Below, piece by piece: positions 8,257 through 16,686 of a stretch of DNA of 64,000 nucleotides; position 1 is the first letter of the stretch, and the number at the start of each line of letters is the position of its first letter. The DNA comes from Ideonella oryzae (GTDB lineage: Bacteria; Pseudomonadota; Gammaproteobacteria; Burkholderiales; Burkholderiaceae_C). The stretch spans positions 248,001-312,000 of the forward strand of contig NZ_JAMXMC010000005.1 of the NCBI RefSeq assembly GCF_024055665.1. Direction: 5' to 3'. The notes beneath the pieces were generated by a model. That model was not told the origin of the DNA. It searched no databases and worked only from the letters and a program-made list of their open reading frames with translations. The position numbers were made by a program, and so were the translations under genes.

Positions 8257-9114
8257 ATGCTCAGCCTGAACACCAACGCCGCAGCACTGTCCACCCAGAC
8301 CGCCCTGGCCAACAGCCAGAAGGCCCTGACCGCCTCCATGACCCGCCTGGGCACCGGCTACCGCGTCAACTCCGCCATGGACGACGCCGCCGGCCTGCAG
8401 ATCGCCACCCGCCTGAACTCCCAGACCCGTGGCATGGCCGTCGCCCAGAAGAACACCCAGAACGGCATCTCGATGATGCAGACCGCTGAAGGCGCCTTCA
8501 GCGAAGTGACCGACATGCTGCAGCGCATGAAGGACCTGGCCACCGAAGCGGCCAACGGCACCTCGTCCTCCGACGACAAGACGGCCATGCAGTCCGAATA
8601 CGACGCGCTGGGCCAAGAGCTCTACAACATCATGAACAACACCACCTTCGGCGGCTCCAAGCTGCTGGCCGGTGGCACGTTGGGCAGCGGCGCGGTGACC
8701 TTCCAGATCGGCGCCAGCGCCTCGGAGACGATGTCGGTCGACGCCTCGACCTCGATGACCACGCTGGGCACCGACCTGCTGGCCGCCACGGCCAATTACG
8801 CGGCGGCCGGTTCGACCGGTACCGAGCTGACCGCCACGGCCAATGCCACCATCACCAAGCTGGAAACGGCGCTGAAGGATGTGGGCACGGTGCGCTCGGC
8901 CCTGGGCGCCGCCTCCAACCGCCTCGACCACGTCTACAACAACCTCGGCAACATGAGCACCAACACCGCCGCCGCCAAGGGCCGCATCATGGACGTCGAC
9001 TACGCCACCGAGACCTCCAACATGACCGCCAAGCAGATGCTGCTGCAAGCCGGCACCTCGATGCTCAAGCAATCGAGCTCCATGTCGCAGATGGTCCTGT
9101 CGCTGATGCAGTAA
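8257..9114 (+). CDS. lafA: Flagellin 2 (lateral-type)
   Basis: A 285-residue flagellin, the shortest of the three tandem copies. The first ~130 residues and last ~85 are almost identical to the other copies at protein and DNA level. The central part is the most compact (SKLLAGGTLGSGAVTFQIGA, then a Thr/Ala-rich stretch). It has its own promoter element upstream, a CAGGAG ribosome site and its own terminator. Near-identical ends around a variable middle fit duplication followed by gene conversion of the conserved arms. Confidence 0.93.
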   Translation: MLSLNTNAAALSTQTALANSQKALTASMTRLGTGYRVNSAMDDAAGLQIATRLNSQTRGMAVAQKNTQNGISMMQTAEGAFSEVTDMLQRMKDLATEAANGTSSSDDKTAMQSEYDALGQELYNIMNNTTFGGSKLLAGGTLGSGAVTFQIGASASETMSVDASTSMTTLGTDLLAATANYAAAGSTGTELTATANATITKLETALKDVGTVRSALGAASNRLDHVYNNLGNMSTNTAAAKGRIMDVDYATETSNMTAKQMLLQAGTSMLKQSSSMSQMVLSLMQ

Positions 9115-9149
9115 ACCCGCGACATCGCGCGCCCGCGCGCCACGCCGCC

Positions 9150-9174
9150 AGGCCACCCTCGGGTGGCCTTTTTC
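9150..9174 (+). terminator. Intrinsic terminator after flagellin 2
   Basis: AGGCCACC-CTCG-GGTGGCCT, an 8-bp stem followed by a T run. It is nearly the same hairpin as after flagellin 1. Confidence 0.85.
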
Positions 9175-9185
9175 ATGCCCGTCAC

Positions 9186-9211
9186 TTAAGCCCCGGCGGC
9201 AGCCGGTCGCC
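9186..9211 (+). promoter_or_regulatory. Late flagellar promoter element, flagellin 3
   Basis: TTAAG (9186-9190), 13 bp, then CGGTCGCC (9204-9211), ending 57 bp before the flagellin 3 ATG. Confidence 0.65.
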
Positions 9212-9267
9212 TAGTGAATGAGAGGGCGTCACGACGAGGCCCCACCACCCCACCAGGAGTCTTTGCC

Positions 9268-10143
9268 ATGCTCAGCCTGAACACCAACGCCGCAGCACTG
9301 TCCACCCAGACCGCCCTGGCCAACAGCCAGAAGGCCCTGACCGCCTCCATGACCCGCCTGGGCACCGGCTACCGCGTCAACTCCGCCATGGACGACGCCG
9401 CCGGCCTGCAGATCGCCACCCGTCTGAATTCCCAGACCCGTGGCATGGCCGTCGCCCAGAAGAACACCCAGAACGGCATCTCGATGATGCAGACCGCCGA
9501 AGGCGCCTTCAGCGAGGTGACCGACATCCTGCAGCGCATGAAGGACCTGGCCACCGAAGGCGCCAACGGCACCTCGTCGACCGACGACAAGACCGCCATG
9601 CAGGCCGAGTACGATGCGCTGGGCCAGGAGCTGTACAACATCACCGCCAACACCTCCTTTGGCGGCTCCAAGCTGCTGGATGCCGCCTCGGGTTCGCTGG
9701 CCGCCACCACCGGCGTGACCTTCCAGATCGGCGCCAGCGCCAGTGAGACCATGAAGGTGGACGTCTCGGCCAGCCTGAAGACCGGCGGCACGCTGGACGC
9801 CGCCCTCAAGGCGGTGAGCACCAACAACTACAAGGCCTCGGGCTGGACGAGCGGCACCGAAATCGGCGCCTCGGCCACCATCACCCTGGTGGAGACGGCG
9901 CTGAAGGAAGTGGGCACGGTGCGCTCGGCCCTGGGCGCGGCTTCCAACCGCCTGGACCACGTCTACAACAACCTCGGCAACATGAGCACCAACACCGCCG
10001 CCGCCAAGGGCCGCATCATGGACGTCGACTACGCCACCGAAACCTCCAACATGACCGCCAAGCAGATGCTGCTGCAGGCCGGCACCTCGATGCTCAAGCA
10101 ATCGAGCTCCATGTCCCAGATGGTCCTGTCGCTGATGCAGTAA
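9268..10143 (+). CDS. lafA: Flagellin 3 (lateral-type)
   Basis: A 291-residue flagellin with the same conserved ends as copies 1 and 2 and a different central block (SKLLDAASGSLAATTGVTF, then LKTGGTLDAALKAVSTNNYK). The start ATG 9268 has CAGGAG upstream and aligns with the other copies; an 18-codon extension is possible in frame but unlikely. Unlike copies 1 and 2 it has no hairpin terminator after its stop. The next gene begins 28 bp later on the same strand, so the late transcript may read on into the FliK-like gene. Confidence 0.93.
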   Translation: MLSLNTNAAALSTQTALANSQKALTASMTRLGTGYRVNSAMDDAAGLQIATRLNSQTRGMAVAQKNTQNGISMMQTAEGAFSEVTDILQRMKDLATEGANGTSSTDDKTAMQAEYDALGQELYNITANTSFGGSKLLDAASGSLAATTGVTFQIGASASETMKVDVSASLKTGGTLDAALKAVSTNNYKASGWTSGTEIGASATITLVETALKEVGTVRSALGAASNRLDHVYNNLGNMSTNTAAAKGRIMDVDYATETSNMTAKQMLLQAGTSMLKQSSSMSQMVLSLMQ

Positions 10144-10171
10144 ACCCACCGTACGCAGCCGGGCGGCCCCG

Positions 10172-11236
10172 ATGGCGCTGGAGCGCGTTGCCCCCGTCAG
10201 CCTGCCGCGCCCCGTGCTGGGCGCCGGCGGCTGGCCCCCCCCGGCCTGGCGTGCTGGCGATCTGGTGCTGCTGCGCCTGGTCGGGCTGCAGGACGGCGTG
10301 GCCCTGCTGCAAGGCGCCGGGGGCCACGTCTGGCGCTTGCCCGCCACGGATGCGCCGCTGGCCCACCTGCCCCTGGGCACCGCCCTGAGCTGGACCGTGG
10401 TCAGCACCCGTCCTCAGCTGGCACTGCAGCTGCAGGCCACCCCGCCCCCCGTCGCGGACCCACCTCCTGCACCAGGGAACGCGGACGCCCCCATCGACCG
10501 GTCCGCCCCCCCTGTGCCGGCGGCGCTGGCCGACCTCCGCCCCGACGCGGAGATCCTGCGACTGATCCACCCCCTGAGTGGCGAAGCCACGCGCCTGGCC
10601 TTCCAGTGGCGCCACCAGGTGCTGACAGGCTCGCGCGGCGGCGAGCGGCGCGAGCGCTGGCGCCAGCGCGCCGCCGACGGCGCGCTGCCCTGGGGCCTGC
10701 TGGCGACCTGGCTGGCCCGCGAAAACGAAGACGACGCGGACCCCGACGCCCCGCCGGGCGGACAGAAGCCGCTGCACTTTGAGCTGCGGCTGGGCGCGCT
10801 GCGCCTGGGGCTGCTGCTGGTGGAGCCGGCGGCCGCGCCACCGCAGCCATCCCCCCGCACGCACCTGCTGGCCCTGCGGCTGATGCTCAGCCCGCCGGGT
10901 TGGGGCCCGGTGGTGCTGCAGATCGAGCTGGGCGCCACGGGGCCGGGTGCAGAACCAGGCCTGCATCTGCGCGTGGCGGCCGCCGAACCCGAGGCGCTGA
11001 CGCGGCTGCAGCAGCAGCTGCCGCGACTGGCCGGCCCGATCACCCGACTGGGCCTGAGCCTGGAAGGCGGTCAGCTGGAACGGCTGCGACCGGGCATGGC
11101 CCTGTGGACACCGCCAGCCGGCCGCGTGCAACCCGCCCGGCTGCCGCCGCTGCTGTTCCGCGTGGCGACCGAGCTGTGCCTGGCACTCTGGGCCGACGAA
11201 ACGCCGGCCGCGGGCCCGCCAGCCTCAGCCCAGTGA
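10172..11236 (+). CDS. FliK-like (hook-length-control-type) protein, tentative
   Basis: A 354-residue proline/leucine-rich protein. Residues about 30-90 (LVLLRLVGLQDGVALLQGAG, then LPLGTALSWTVV and PQLALQLQA) have the beta-rich pattern often found ahead of FliK-type C-terminal domains. Residues about 240-310 (GPVVLQIELG, LHLRVAAAEPEALTRLQQQL, TRLGLSLEGG) follow the Flg_hook pattern of a beta hairpin, an amphipathic helix and a strand. The tail (PPLLFRVATELCLALWADE) is of unknown role. It follows flagellin 3 with no terminator between, and its 3' end overlaps convergent flhA by 12 bp. A canonical fliK is present at 26232, so this would be a second FliK-like protein. The family call is pattern-based, not certain. 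Confidence 0.5.
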   Translation: MALERVAPVSLPRPVLGAGGWPPPAWRAGDLVLLRLVGLQDGVALLQGAGGHVWRLPATDAPLAHLPLGTALSWTVVSTRPQLALQLQATPPPVADPPPAPGNADAPIDRSAPPVPAALADLRPDAEILRLIHPLSGEATRLAFQWRHQVLTGSRGGERRERWRQRAADGALPWGLLATWLARENEDDADPDAPPGGQKPLHFELRLGALRLGLLLVEPAAAPPQPSPRTHLLALRLMLSPPGWGPVVLQIELGATGPGAEPGLHLRVAAAEPEALTRLQQQLPRLAGPITRLGLSLEGGQLERLRPGMALWTPPAGRVQPARLPPLLFRVATELCLALWADETPAAGPPASAQ

Positions 11237-13315
11237 GCCGACGATGCTGACCTCGCGCTGCTCGGGCACCTCGTTGTAGGACAGCACGTTCAGGCCCGGC
11301 GCGAACAGCCGGGCATAGCGCGCCAGCAGCGGCCGGATCTGCGGCATCACCAGCAGCACCGGCGCGGCCGCCTGCTGCTTCATCTGCTCACGCACCGTGG
11401 GCATGTTCAGCTGCAGTTGCGACAGCAGCTGAGGATCGACCGGGAAGTTGTCCAGCGCCACCTTCTGATTGCCCTGGCGGGCCTGGTTGAGCGCCCCCAG
11501 CAGCAGGCTCTCCAACTCGCCGCTGAGGTTGAAGGCCTTGAGCTCGGCCGCCGGCCCGCACAGGCCGTTGACGATCTGGCGGCGCAGCGTGCAACGCACC
11601 TCGGCCGCCAGCATCAGCGGGTCCTTGGTGGCCTCGGCGTTCTCCAGCAGGGTGGTGGCCACCGGCACGATGTCGCGCAGCGACACGCCCTCGGTCAACA
11701 GCGCGCGGAAGACCTTCAGCAGCTGGCTGTGGTTGAGGGCCTTCTCCAGTGCCGCGGCCAGCTTGGGGGCCAGCGTGCCCAGGCGCTCCAGCAGCGCGGC
11801 CACGTCGTCGTGGCGCAGCAGCTCGGGCAGCTGCTCGCGCACCAGCTTCGAGAGGTGGGTGGCGATCACGCTGGACACATCCACCACCTGGTAGCCCAGG
11901 CCCAGCGCATGGGCCTTGTCCTGCGGGCTGATCCACACCACCGGCATGCGGTAGGCGGGGTCCACGGCGGGCAGGCCGTCCAGCTCGCCGTAGGTCTGCG
12001 GCGAGGGGATGGCCATCAGGCGGTCCGGATGGACCTCGCCACCGGCCAGCGGCGTGCCGTTGAGCAGCACGCTGTACTGGGTGGGCTTGAGACCCAGGTC
12101 GTCGCGCACGCCGATGGCCGGCAGCAACAGGCCCATCTGCTCGCTGAGCGTCTGGCGCAGGCCCTTGACCCGCTGCGTCAGCGGTGCGCCATGGGCCTGG
12201 TCGATCAGGCTCACCAGCCGGTAACCCACCGTCAGCGTCAGCGGCTCGACGACCGGCAGGCTGCGCCAGTCCAGCTCGGGCGGGCGCTCCACCACCAGGG
12301 CGCCCTGCAGGGCCTGGTCGGGCTCGGCCACCGGGCGGGGTTCGCGCTGATGCATGCGCCAACCGGCAAAGGCCAGCAGCGCGGCAAAGGCCAGGAAGGT
12401 CAGGCGCGGCATGCCGGGGATGCTGGCCAGCAGCGCCATCATGCCGGCGGCGCTGAACAACACGGCCGGGTTGGCCAGCAACTGTTCGCCCACCTGCTGC
12501 TCGAAGTCGCCCGAATCGCTGATGCGGGTGACGATGATGGCCGCGGCCGAGGACAGCAACAGCGCCGGGATCTGGGCCACCAGGCCGTCGCCAATGGTCA
12601 GCAGCGCGTACTGGCGGAAGGCATCGGCAAAGCTGAGGTCGTGCATCAGCGCGCCGATGGCCACGCCGCCCAGCATGTTGATCAGCAGGATCAGGATGCC
12701 GGCGACGGCGTCGCCCCGCACGAACTTGGAGGCGCCGTCCATCGCACCGTAGAAGTCGGCCTCCATGCCCACCTCCCGGCGGCGGGCCTGGGCCTTTTCC
12801 TGGTTGATGAGGCCGGCGTTCAGGTCCGCGTCGATGGCCATCTGCTTGCCGGGCAGCGCATCCAGCGTGAAGCGGGCCGACACCTCCGAGATGCGCTCCG
12901 CGCCCTTGGTGACCACCACGAAGTTGATGATCATCAGGATGACGAAGACCACCAGGCCGACGACGAAGTTGCCGCCGATCACCACGTTCCCGAAGGCCTC
13001 GATCACATGGCCCGCCGCCTGCGTGCCCTCGTGGCCGTGCAGCAGCACCACCCGGGTGGAAGCCACGTTGAGCGTCAGCCGCATCAGCGTGGTGGCCAGG
13101 ATGATGGTCGGGAAGACGGAGAAGTCCAGCGGCCGCTTGGCGCTCACGCTGACCAGCACCACCACCATCGCCAGCACGATGTTGAACGTGAACAACACAT
13201 CCAGCAGCACCGGGGGCAGCGGCAGGATGATCATGGCCAGCACGGCCATCAGGAACAGCGGCGTGGCCACCTTCTGGCGGCGGACTTCGGCAAGGAATCG
13301 GCTCAGCGCGTTCAT
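11225..13315 (-). CDS. flhA: Flagellar type III export gate protein FlhA
   Basis: A 696-residue integral membrane protein of the flagellar export gate. The N-terminal half holds about eight hydrophobic segments. The family signature is at ISEVSARFTLDALPGKQ, followed by the conserved cytoplasmic loop (DLNAGLINQEKAQARRREVG). The C-terminal ~350 residues form the cytoplasmic ring that docks substrates and chaperones. It is the last gene of the minus-strand operon fliM-N-P-Q-R-flhB-flhA and its ATG overlaps the flhB stop by 4 bp. Length is normal. Confidence 0.96.
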   Translation of the reverse strand: MNALSRFLAEVRRQKVATPLFLMAVLAMIILPLPPVLLDVLFTFNIVLAMVVVLVSVSAKRPLDFSVFPTIILATTLMRLTLNVASTRVVLLHGHEGTQAAGHVIEAFGNVVIGGNFVVGLVVFVILMIINFVVVTKGAERISEVSARFTLDALPGKQMAIDADLNAGLINQEKAQARRREVGMEADFYGAMDGASKFVRGDAVAGILILLINMLGGVAIGALMHDLSFADAFRQYALLTIGDGLVAQIPALLLSSAAAIIVTRISDSGDFEQQVGEQLLANPAVLFSAAGMMALLASIPGMPRLTFLAFAALLAFAGWRMHQREPRPVAEPDQALQGALVVERPPELDWRSLPVVEPLTLTVGYRLVSLIDQAHGAPLTQRVKGLRQTLSEQMGLLLPAIGVRDDLGLKPTQYSVLLNGTPLAGGEVHPDRLMAIPSPQTYGELDGLPAVDPAYRMPVVWISPQDKAHALGLGYQVVDVSSVIATHLSKLVREQLPELLRHDDVAALLERLGTLAPKLAAALEKALNHSQLLKVFRALLTEGVSLRDIVPVATTLLENAEATKDPLMLAAEVRCTLRRQIVNGLCGPAAELKAFNLSGELESLLLGALNQARQGNQKVALDNFPVDPQLLSQLQLNMPTVREQMKQQAAAPVLLVMPQIRPLLARYARLFAPGLNVLSYNEVPEQREVSIVGSLG

Positions 13316-14445
13316 GGCGTGATCTCGGAAAGATGGGCCGGCACCGGGATGTCGGTGGGCAGGACGGGCGCGGCGCCGCGCCGCCCCTGGTGGAAGGCCT
13401 GGAGCGCCAGCACGTGGTGCAGCACCAGGGCCACCGCCTTGTAGAGCGCGGCGGGGATCTGCTGCTGGACCTGGCTGGTGCGGTAGATGGCGCGCGCCAG
13501 CGGCGGGATCTCCAGCACCTCGACGCGGTGCTCACGCGCCAGCTGGCGGATGTAGAGGGCCATCTCGTCGATGCCTTTGGCCACCACGTAGGGTGCCTGG
13601 GCACGCTTCTCGTCGTACTTCAGCGCGACGGCGTAATGCTCGGGGTTGACGATGACCACATCCGCCGTGGGCACCGTCTTGCGCGCGCCCCGGCGGGCCA
13701 GCGCCATCTGCAGCTGGCGGATGCGCTGGCGCACCTCAGGCCGACCCTCGTTGTTCTTGTGCTCTTCCTTGAGCTCCTGCTTGCTCATGCGCTGCTGGCG
13801 CATGAACATCAGCCGCTGCAGCGGCAGGTCGGCCAGGGCGAACAGCACGAAGACCAGGGCCATCGAGAGAATGCCGTCCATCATCACGCCGGCGCCAGTG
13901 GCGATGGCCTGCCCCAGCGTGAGCGACTGCAGGTGCAACGATTCGGTCACCGAGGAGCGCACCACGTGCCAGAGCACGGCCAGCAGCACGCCGACCTTGA
14001 ACAGCGACAGGCCGAACTCGCTGAGGTGCTTGCCGGAGAAGAGCCGCCCCAGGTTGGACAAGGGATTGAAGCGCTCCAGCTTGGGCTGCAGGTTCTCGAA
14101 ACTGAAGATCCAGCCGCCCGGCCACAGCGAACCCGCGACGATGGCCAGCGGGATGACCGCCAGCGGGGCCACCATCTTGACCAGCAGCAGCATCACGGCC
14201 GGGAAGACCAGCGAACCCAGGTTGAGCAGGCCCGCCGGCCCATCCATCGGCGACAGGATGAGGCGGAACAGGGCCTCGAAGTCAGCCAGCCACAGCGGCA
14301 TCAGCAGCAGGGTCAGCTTGAGGCCGACCATCAGCCCGATGGCGGTGGCCACGTCGCGCGAGCGCACGACCTGGCCCTGCTCGCGCACCTTGCGCAGCTT
14401 CTGCTGCGAGGCCTGTTCGGTCTTGTCGCCGGCCTCATCCGCCAT
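13312..14445 (-). CDS. flhB: Flagellar export switch protein FlhB
   Basis: A 377-residue inner-membrane export component. The N-terminus (MADEAGDKTEQASQQKLRKV) and four hydrophobic segments (to about residue 215) are typical. The cytoplasmic domain carries the autocleavage site as NPEH (VIVNPEHYAVALKYDEK), where most flagellar FlhB proteins have NPTH; the cleaving Asn-Pro pair is intact. It switches export from rod/hook to filament substrates through FliK. It overlaps fliR by 11 bp and flhA by 4 bp. Confidence 0.95.
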   Translation of the reverse strand: MADEAGDKTEQASQQKLRKVREQGQVVRSRDVATAIGLMVGLKLTLLLMPLWLADFEALFRLILSPMDGPAGLLNLGSLVFPAVMLLLVKMVAPLAVIPLAIVAGSLWPGGWIFSFENLQPKLERFNPLSNLGRLFSGKHLSEFGLSLFKVGVLLAVLWHVVRSSVTESLHLQSLTLGQAIATGAGVMMDGILSMALVFVLFALADLPLQRLMFMRQQRMSKQELKEEHKNNEGRPEVRQRIRQLQMALARRGARKTVPTADVVIVNPEHYAVALKYDEKRAQAPYVVAKGIDEMALYIRQLAREHRVEVLEIPPLARAIYRTSQVQQQIPAALYKAVALVLHHVLALQAFHQGRRGAAPVLPTDIPVPAHLSEITP

Positions 14446-15232
14446 GCGGGGCCTCCTTGGCCTGCATCAGCCCCTGCTGCAGCAGGTCCAGCGTGTGCTG
14501 GGTGGCCTGCAGGTAGTGCGTGGGCAGGGCCGGGATCAGGGCCCACAGCATCAGCACGCCGAACAGGGTGACGACCGAGAAGCCCAGCGAGAACAGGTTC
14601 ATCGTCGGGGCCACCCGGTTCAGGAAGCCGAAGCCGATCTGCACCACCAGCGTGGAGAACACCAGCGGCAGGGCCAGCAGCATGGCCGCCGAGAAGACCC
14701 AGCCCACCTGCAGGGCCAGGGTCTGCAGCGACAGGCTGCCCCAGCCCGCGCCCACCGGCCAGGCCTTGAAGCTCGCGCCCAGCACGCCCGTCACCACCAG
14801 GTGCCCGTCCACCGCGAAGAACACCAGGGTGCAGAGGATGAAGACCAGGTTGGACACCGCGTCCGACGCGCTGCCGTTGAGCGGGTCGTTCATCACCGCC
14901 ATGGCCAGCCCCATCTGCGAGGAGGCCAGGTAGCCCAGCACCTGGAAGGCGGCCAGGGCCAGTTGCAGCGCCAGGCCGATGGCCAGGCCGATCACCGCCT
15001 GCTCCACCGTGGCCGCCAGGCCCTGCAGCGAGAAAGGGTCCACCGGCACGGCGCCCTGGGCGGCCACCGGCATCAGGATCACACCCAGCACCAGTGACAG
15101 CAGGATGCGCACGGTCACCGGCACCATCGCCTCGCCCAGCACCGGCGCCATGCTCAGCACCGCCAGGCTGCGGCAGAACGGCCACCACAGGGCCGTGAGC
15201 AGCGCGGGCAGCTGGAGCAGCAGGGGTTCCAT
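14435..15232 (-). CDS. fliR: Flagellar export protein FliR
   Basis: A 265-residue, very hydrophobic protein with about six membrane segments and the conserved central region (GYLASSQMGLAMAVMNDP). It forms the export gate core with FliP and FliQ in the inner membrane at the centre of the MS ring. It lies 12 bp downstream of fliQ and overlaps flhB. Confidence 0.94.
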   Translation of the reverse strand: MEPLLLQLPALLTALWWPFCRSLAVLSMAPVLGEAMVPVTVRILLSLVLGVILMPVAAQGAVPVDPFSLQGLAATVEQAVIGLAIGLALQLALAAFQVLGYLASSQMGLAMAVMNDPLNGSASDAVSNLVFILCTLVFFAVDGHLVVTGVLGASFKAWPVGAGWGSLSLQTLALQVGWVFSAAMLLALPLVFSTLVVQIGFGFLNRVAPTMNLFSLGFSVVTLFGVLMLWALIPALPTHYLQATQHTLDLLQQGLMQAKEAPHGG

Positions 15233-15244
15233 GGGGCGCCCGGC

Positions 15245-15517
15245 TCAGCCCACCAGGGCGGCGGCGCGGTGGAAGATGCTGACGCAGTAGTCCATCAGCG
15301 TGACCACCATCCAGCGCCCCGCCAGGCCCACCACCAGCAGGGTGACCAGCAGGCGCGGCAGAAAGCTCAGGGTCTGCTCGTTGATCTGGGTGGCGGCCTG
15401 GAACAGGCTGACCACCAAGCCCACCACCAGACCGGGCAGCACCAGCACGGTCACCAGCAGCATCACCAGCTTCAGACATTCGGCCACCAGGTCGGCGGCG
15501 ATCTCGGGGGTCAGCAT
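15245..15517 (-). CDS. fliQ: Flagellar export protein FliQ
   Basis: A 90-residue protein with two membrane helices (about residues 14-40 and 52-76) joined by the conserved loop (LFQAATQINEQTLSFLPRLL). It is part of the FliP-FliQ-FliR export gate. It lies 22 bp after the fliP stop and 12 bp before fliR. Confidence 0.94.
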   Translation of the reverse strand: MLTPEIAADLVAECLKLVMLLVTVLVLPGLVVGLVVSLFQAATQINEQTLSFLPRLLVTLLVVGLAGRWMVVTLMDYCVSIFHRAAALVG

Positions 15518-15539
15518 GGGCGGCCTTCCTCGGTCGGCA

Positions 15540-16310
15540 TCAGACGGGGTGCACGCTGCTGACCAGGGTCTGGACGGTCAACGTCCAGCCGTCCACCAGC
15601 ACGAACAGCAGCAGCTTGAGCGGCAGCGAGATGACCAGCGGCGAGAGCATCATCATCCCCATCGCCATGAGTACCGAGGACACCACCAGGTCGATGACCA
15701 GGAAGGGGATGAACAGCAGGCAGCCGATCTGGAAGGCGGTCTTGAGCTCGCTGAGCACGAAGGCCGCCAGCTTGACGGTGAAGGCGTGGTCTTCAGGCTT
15801 GGCCACCTTTGCGTCGCCGGCCAGGCCTGCCACCTGCTGCAGCGCAGCCTTGCTGGTCTGGGCCAGCATGAAGCGCGAGAGCGGCTGCGCAGCGCGCTCG
15901 AGCGCCACCTCCATGCTGATCTGATTTTGGTCGTAGGGCTTGAAGGCCTGGCTCCAGATCTGGTCGCCCACCGGCCGCATGACCAGCATCGTGAGGATCA
16001 GCGCCACGCCGGTGACGATGCGGTTGGGCAGGCCCTGCTGCAGGCCCAGGGCCTGGCGCAGCAGAGACAGGACGATCACGAAGCGGGTGAAGCTGGTCAT
16101 CATCAGCACCAGCGCGGGCAGCAGCCCGAGCAGGGTCATCAGGACCAGGATCTGCGACTTGACGGTCAGCCCGCCGGACGGGCCGGCCCCGCCCAGGTCG
16201 GGCAGCTTCAACTCGTCGGCCTGGGCCGCGGCCGCGCCGGCCAGCAGGGCCAGCATCAGCAGGGGACGCACCCAGGCCCGCAGGCCCGGCGATGGCCGCA
16301 GGGCGCTCAT
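15540..16310 (-). CDS. fliP: Flagellar export protein FliP
   Basis: A 256-residue protein with a cleavable signal peptide (about residues 1-31, ending GAAAAQA), as is normal for FliP, and then four membrane segments. Conserved stretches are LMTSFTRFVIVLSLLRQALG and FQIGCLLFIPFLVIDLVVSS. It forms the pentameric core of the export gate. Its ATG overlaps the fliN stop by 4 bp. A fliO gene, often found between fliN and fliP, is absent. Confidence 0.95.
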   Translation of the reverse strand: MSALRPSPGLRAWVRPLLMLALLAGAAAAQADELKLPDLGGAGPSGGLTVKSQILVLMTLLGLLPALVLMMTSFTRFVIVLSLLRQALGLQQGLPNRIVTGVALILTMLVMRPVGDQIWSQAFKPYDQNQISMEVALERAAQPLSRFMLAQTSKAALQQVAGLAGDAKVAKPEDHAFTVKLAAFVLSELKTAFQIGCLLFIPFLVIDLVVSSVLMAMGMMMLSPLVISLPLKLLLFVLVDGWTLTVQTLVSSVHPV

Positions 16311-16678
16311 CCCTGCAGGCGGTCCAGGTCCAGGCCGCTGAACTCGACGACCTTCAGGCCGTAGTTGTCCCCGGAAACCACCACCTCGGCCCGGCCCACC
16401 GGCGTGCCGTTGGCCTTGATGACCAGCGGCTCGCCGGCCAGCGCGTCCAGCTCCACCACCGAGGCCTCGCTCAGCTCGGCCAGGTCCTGCAGGCTGACGC
16501 GCGCGCTGCCCACCTCCAGGGTCAGCGTGATGGGAATGCGGCGCATCATCTGGGACAGGTCGCGGCGCGGCTTGGCCGGCGACGCGGCGGCCTGCGCCAC
16601 CTCGGGCATGTCCACGTCGATCAGGTCGGGACCATCGCCCAGCATCGGGTCCATCTCCAGCTTGTCGTTGGCATTCAT
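16307..16678 (-). CDS. fliN: Flagellar C-ring protein FliN
   Basis: A 123-residue protein. An acidic N-terminus (about 40 residues) is followed by a complete SpoA/FliN domain (IPITLTLEVGSARVSLQDLA, then PLVIKANGTPVGRAEVVV and YGLKVVEF). It forms the base of the C ring and binds FliH during export. The start is ATG 16678, 8 bp after the fliM stop; longer frames upstream run through fliM in another frame. Confidence 0.93.
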   Translation of the reverse strand: MNANDKLEMDPMLGDGPDLIDVDMPEVAQAAASPAKPRRDLSQMMRRIPITLTLEVGSARVSLQDLAELSEASVVELDALAGEPLVIKANGTPVGRAEVVVSGDNYGLKVVEFSGLDLDRLQG

Positions 16679-16686
16679 CGGGTGGG

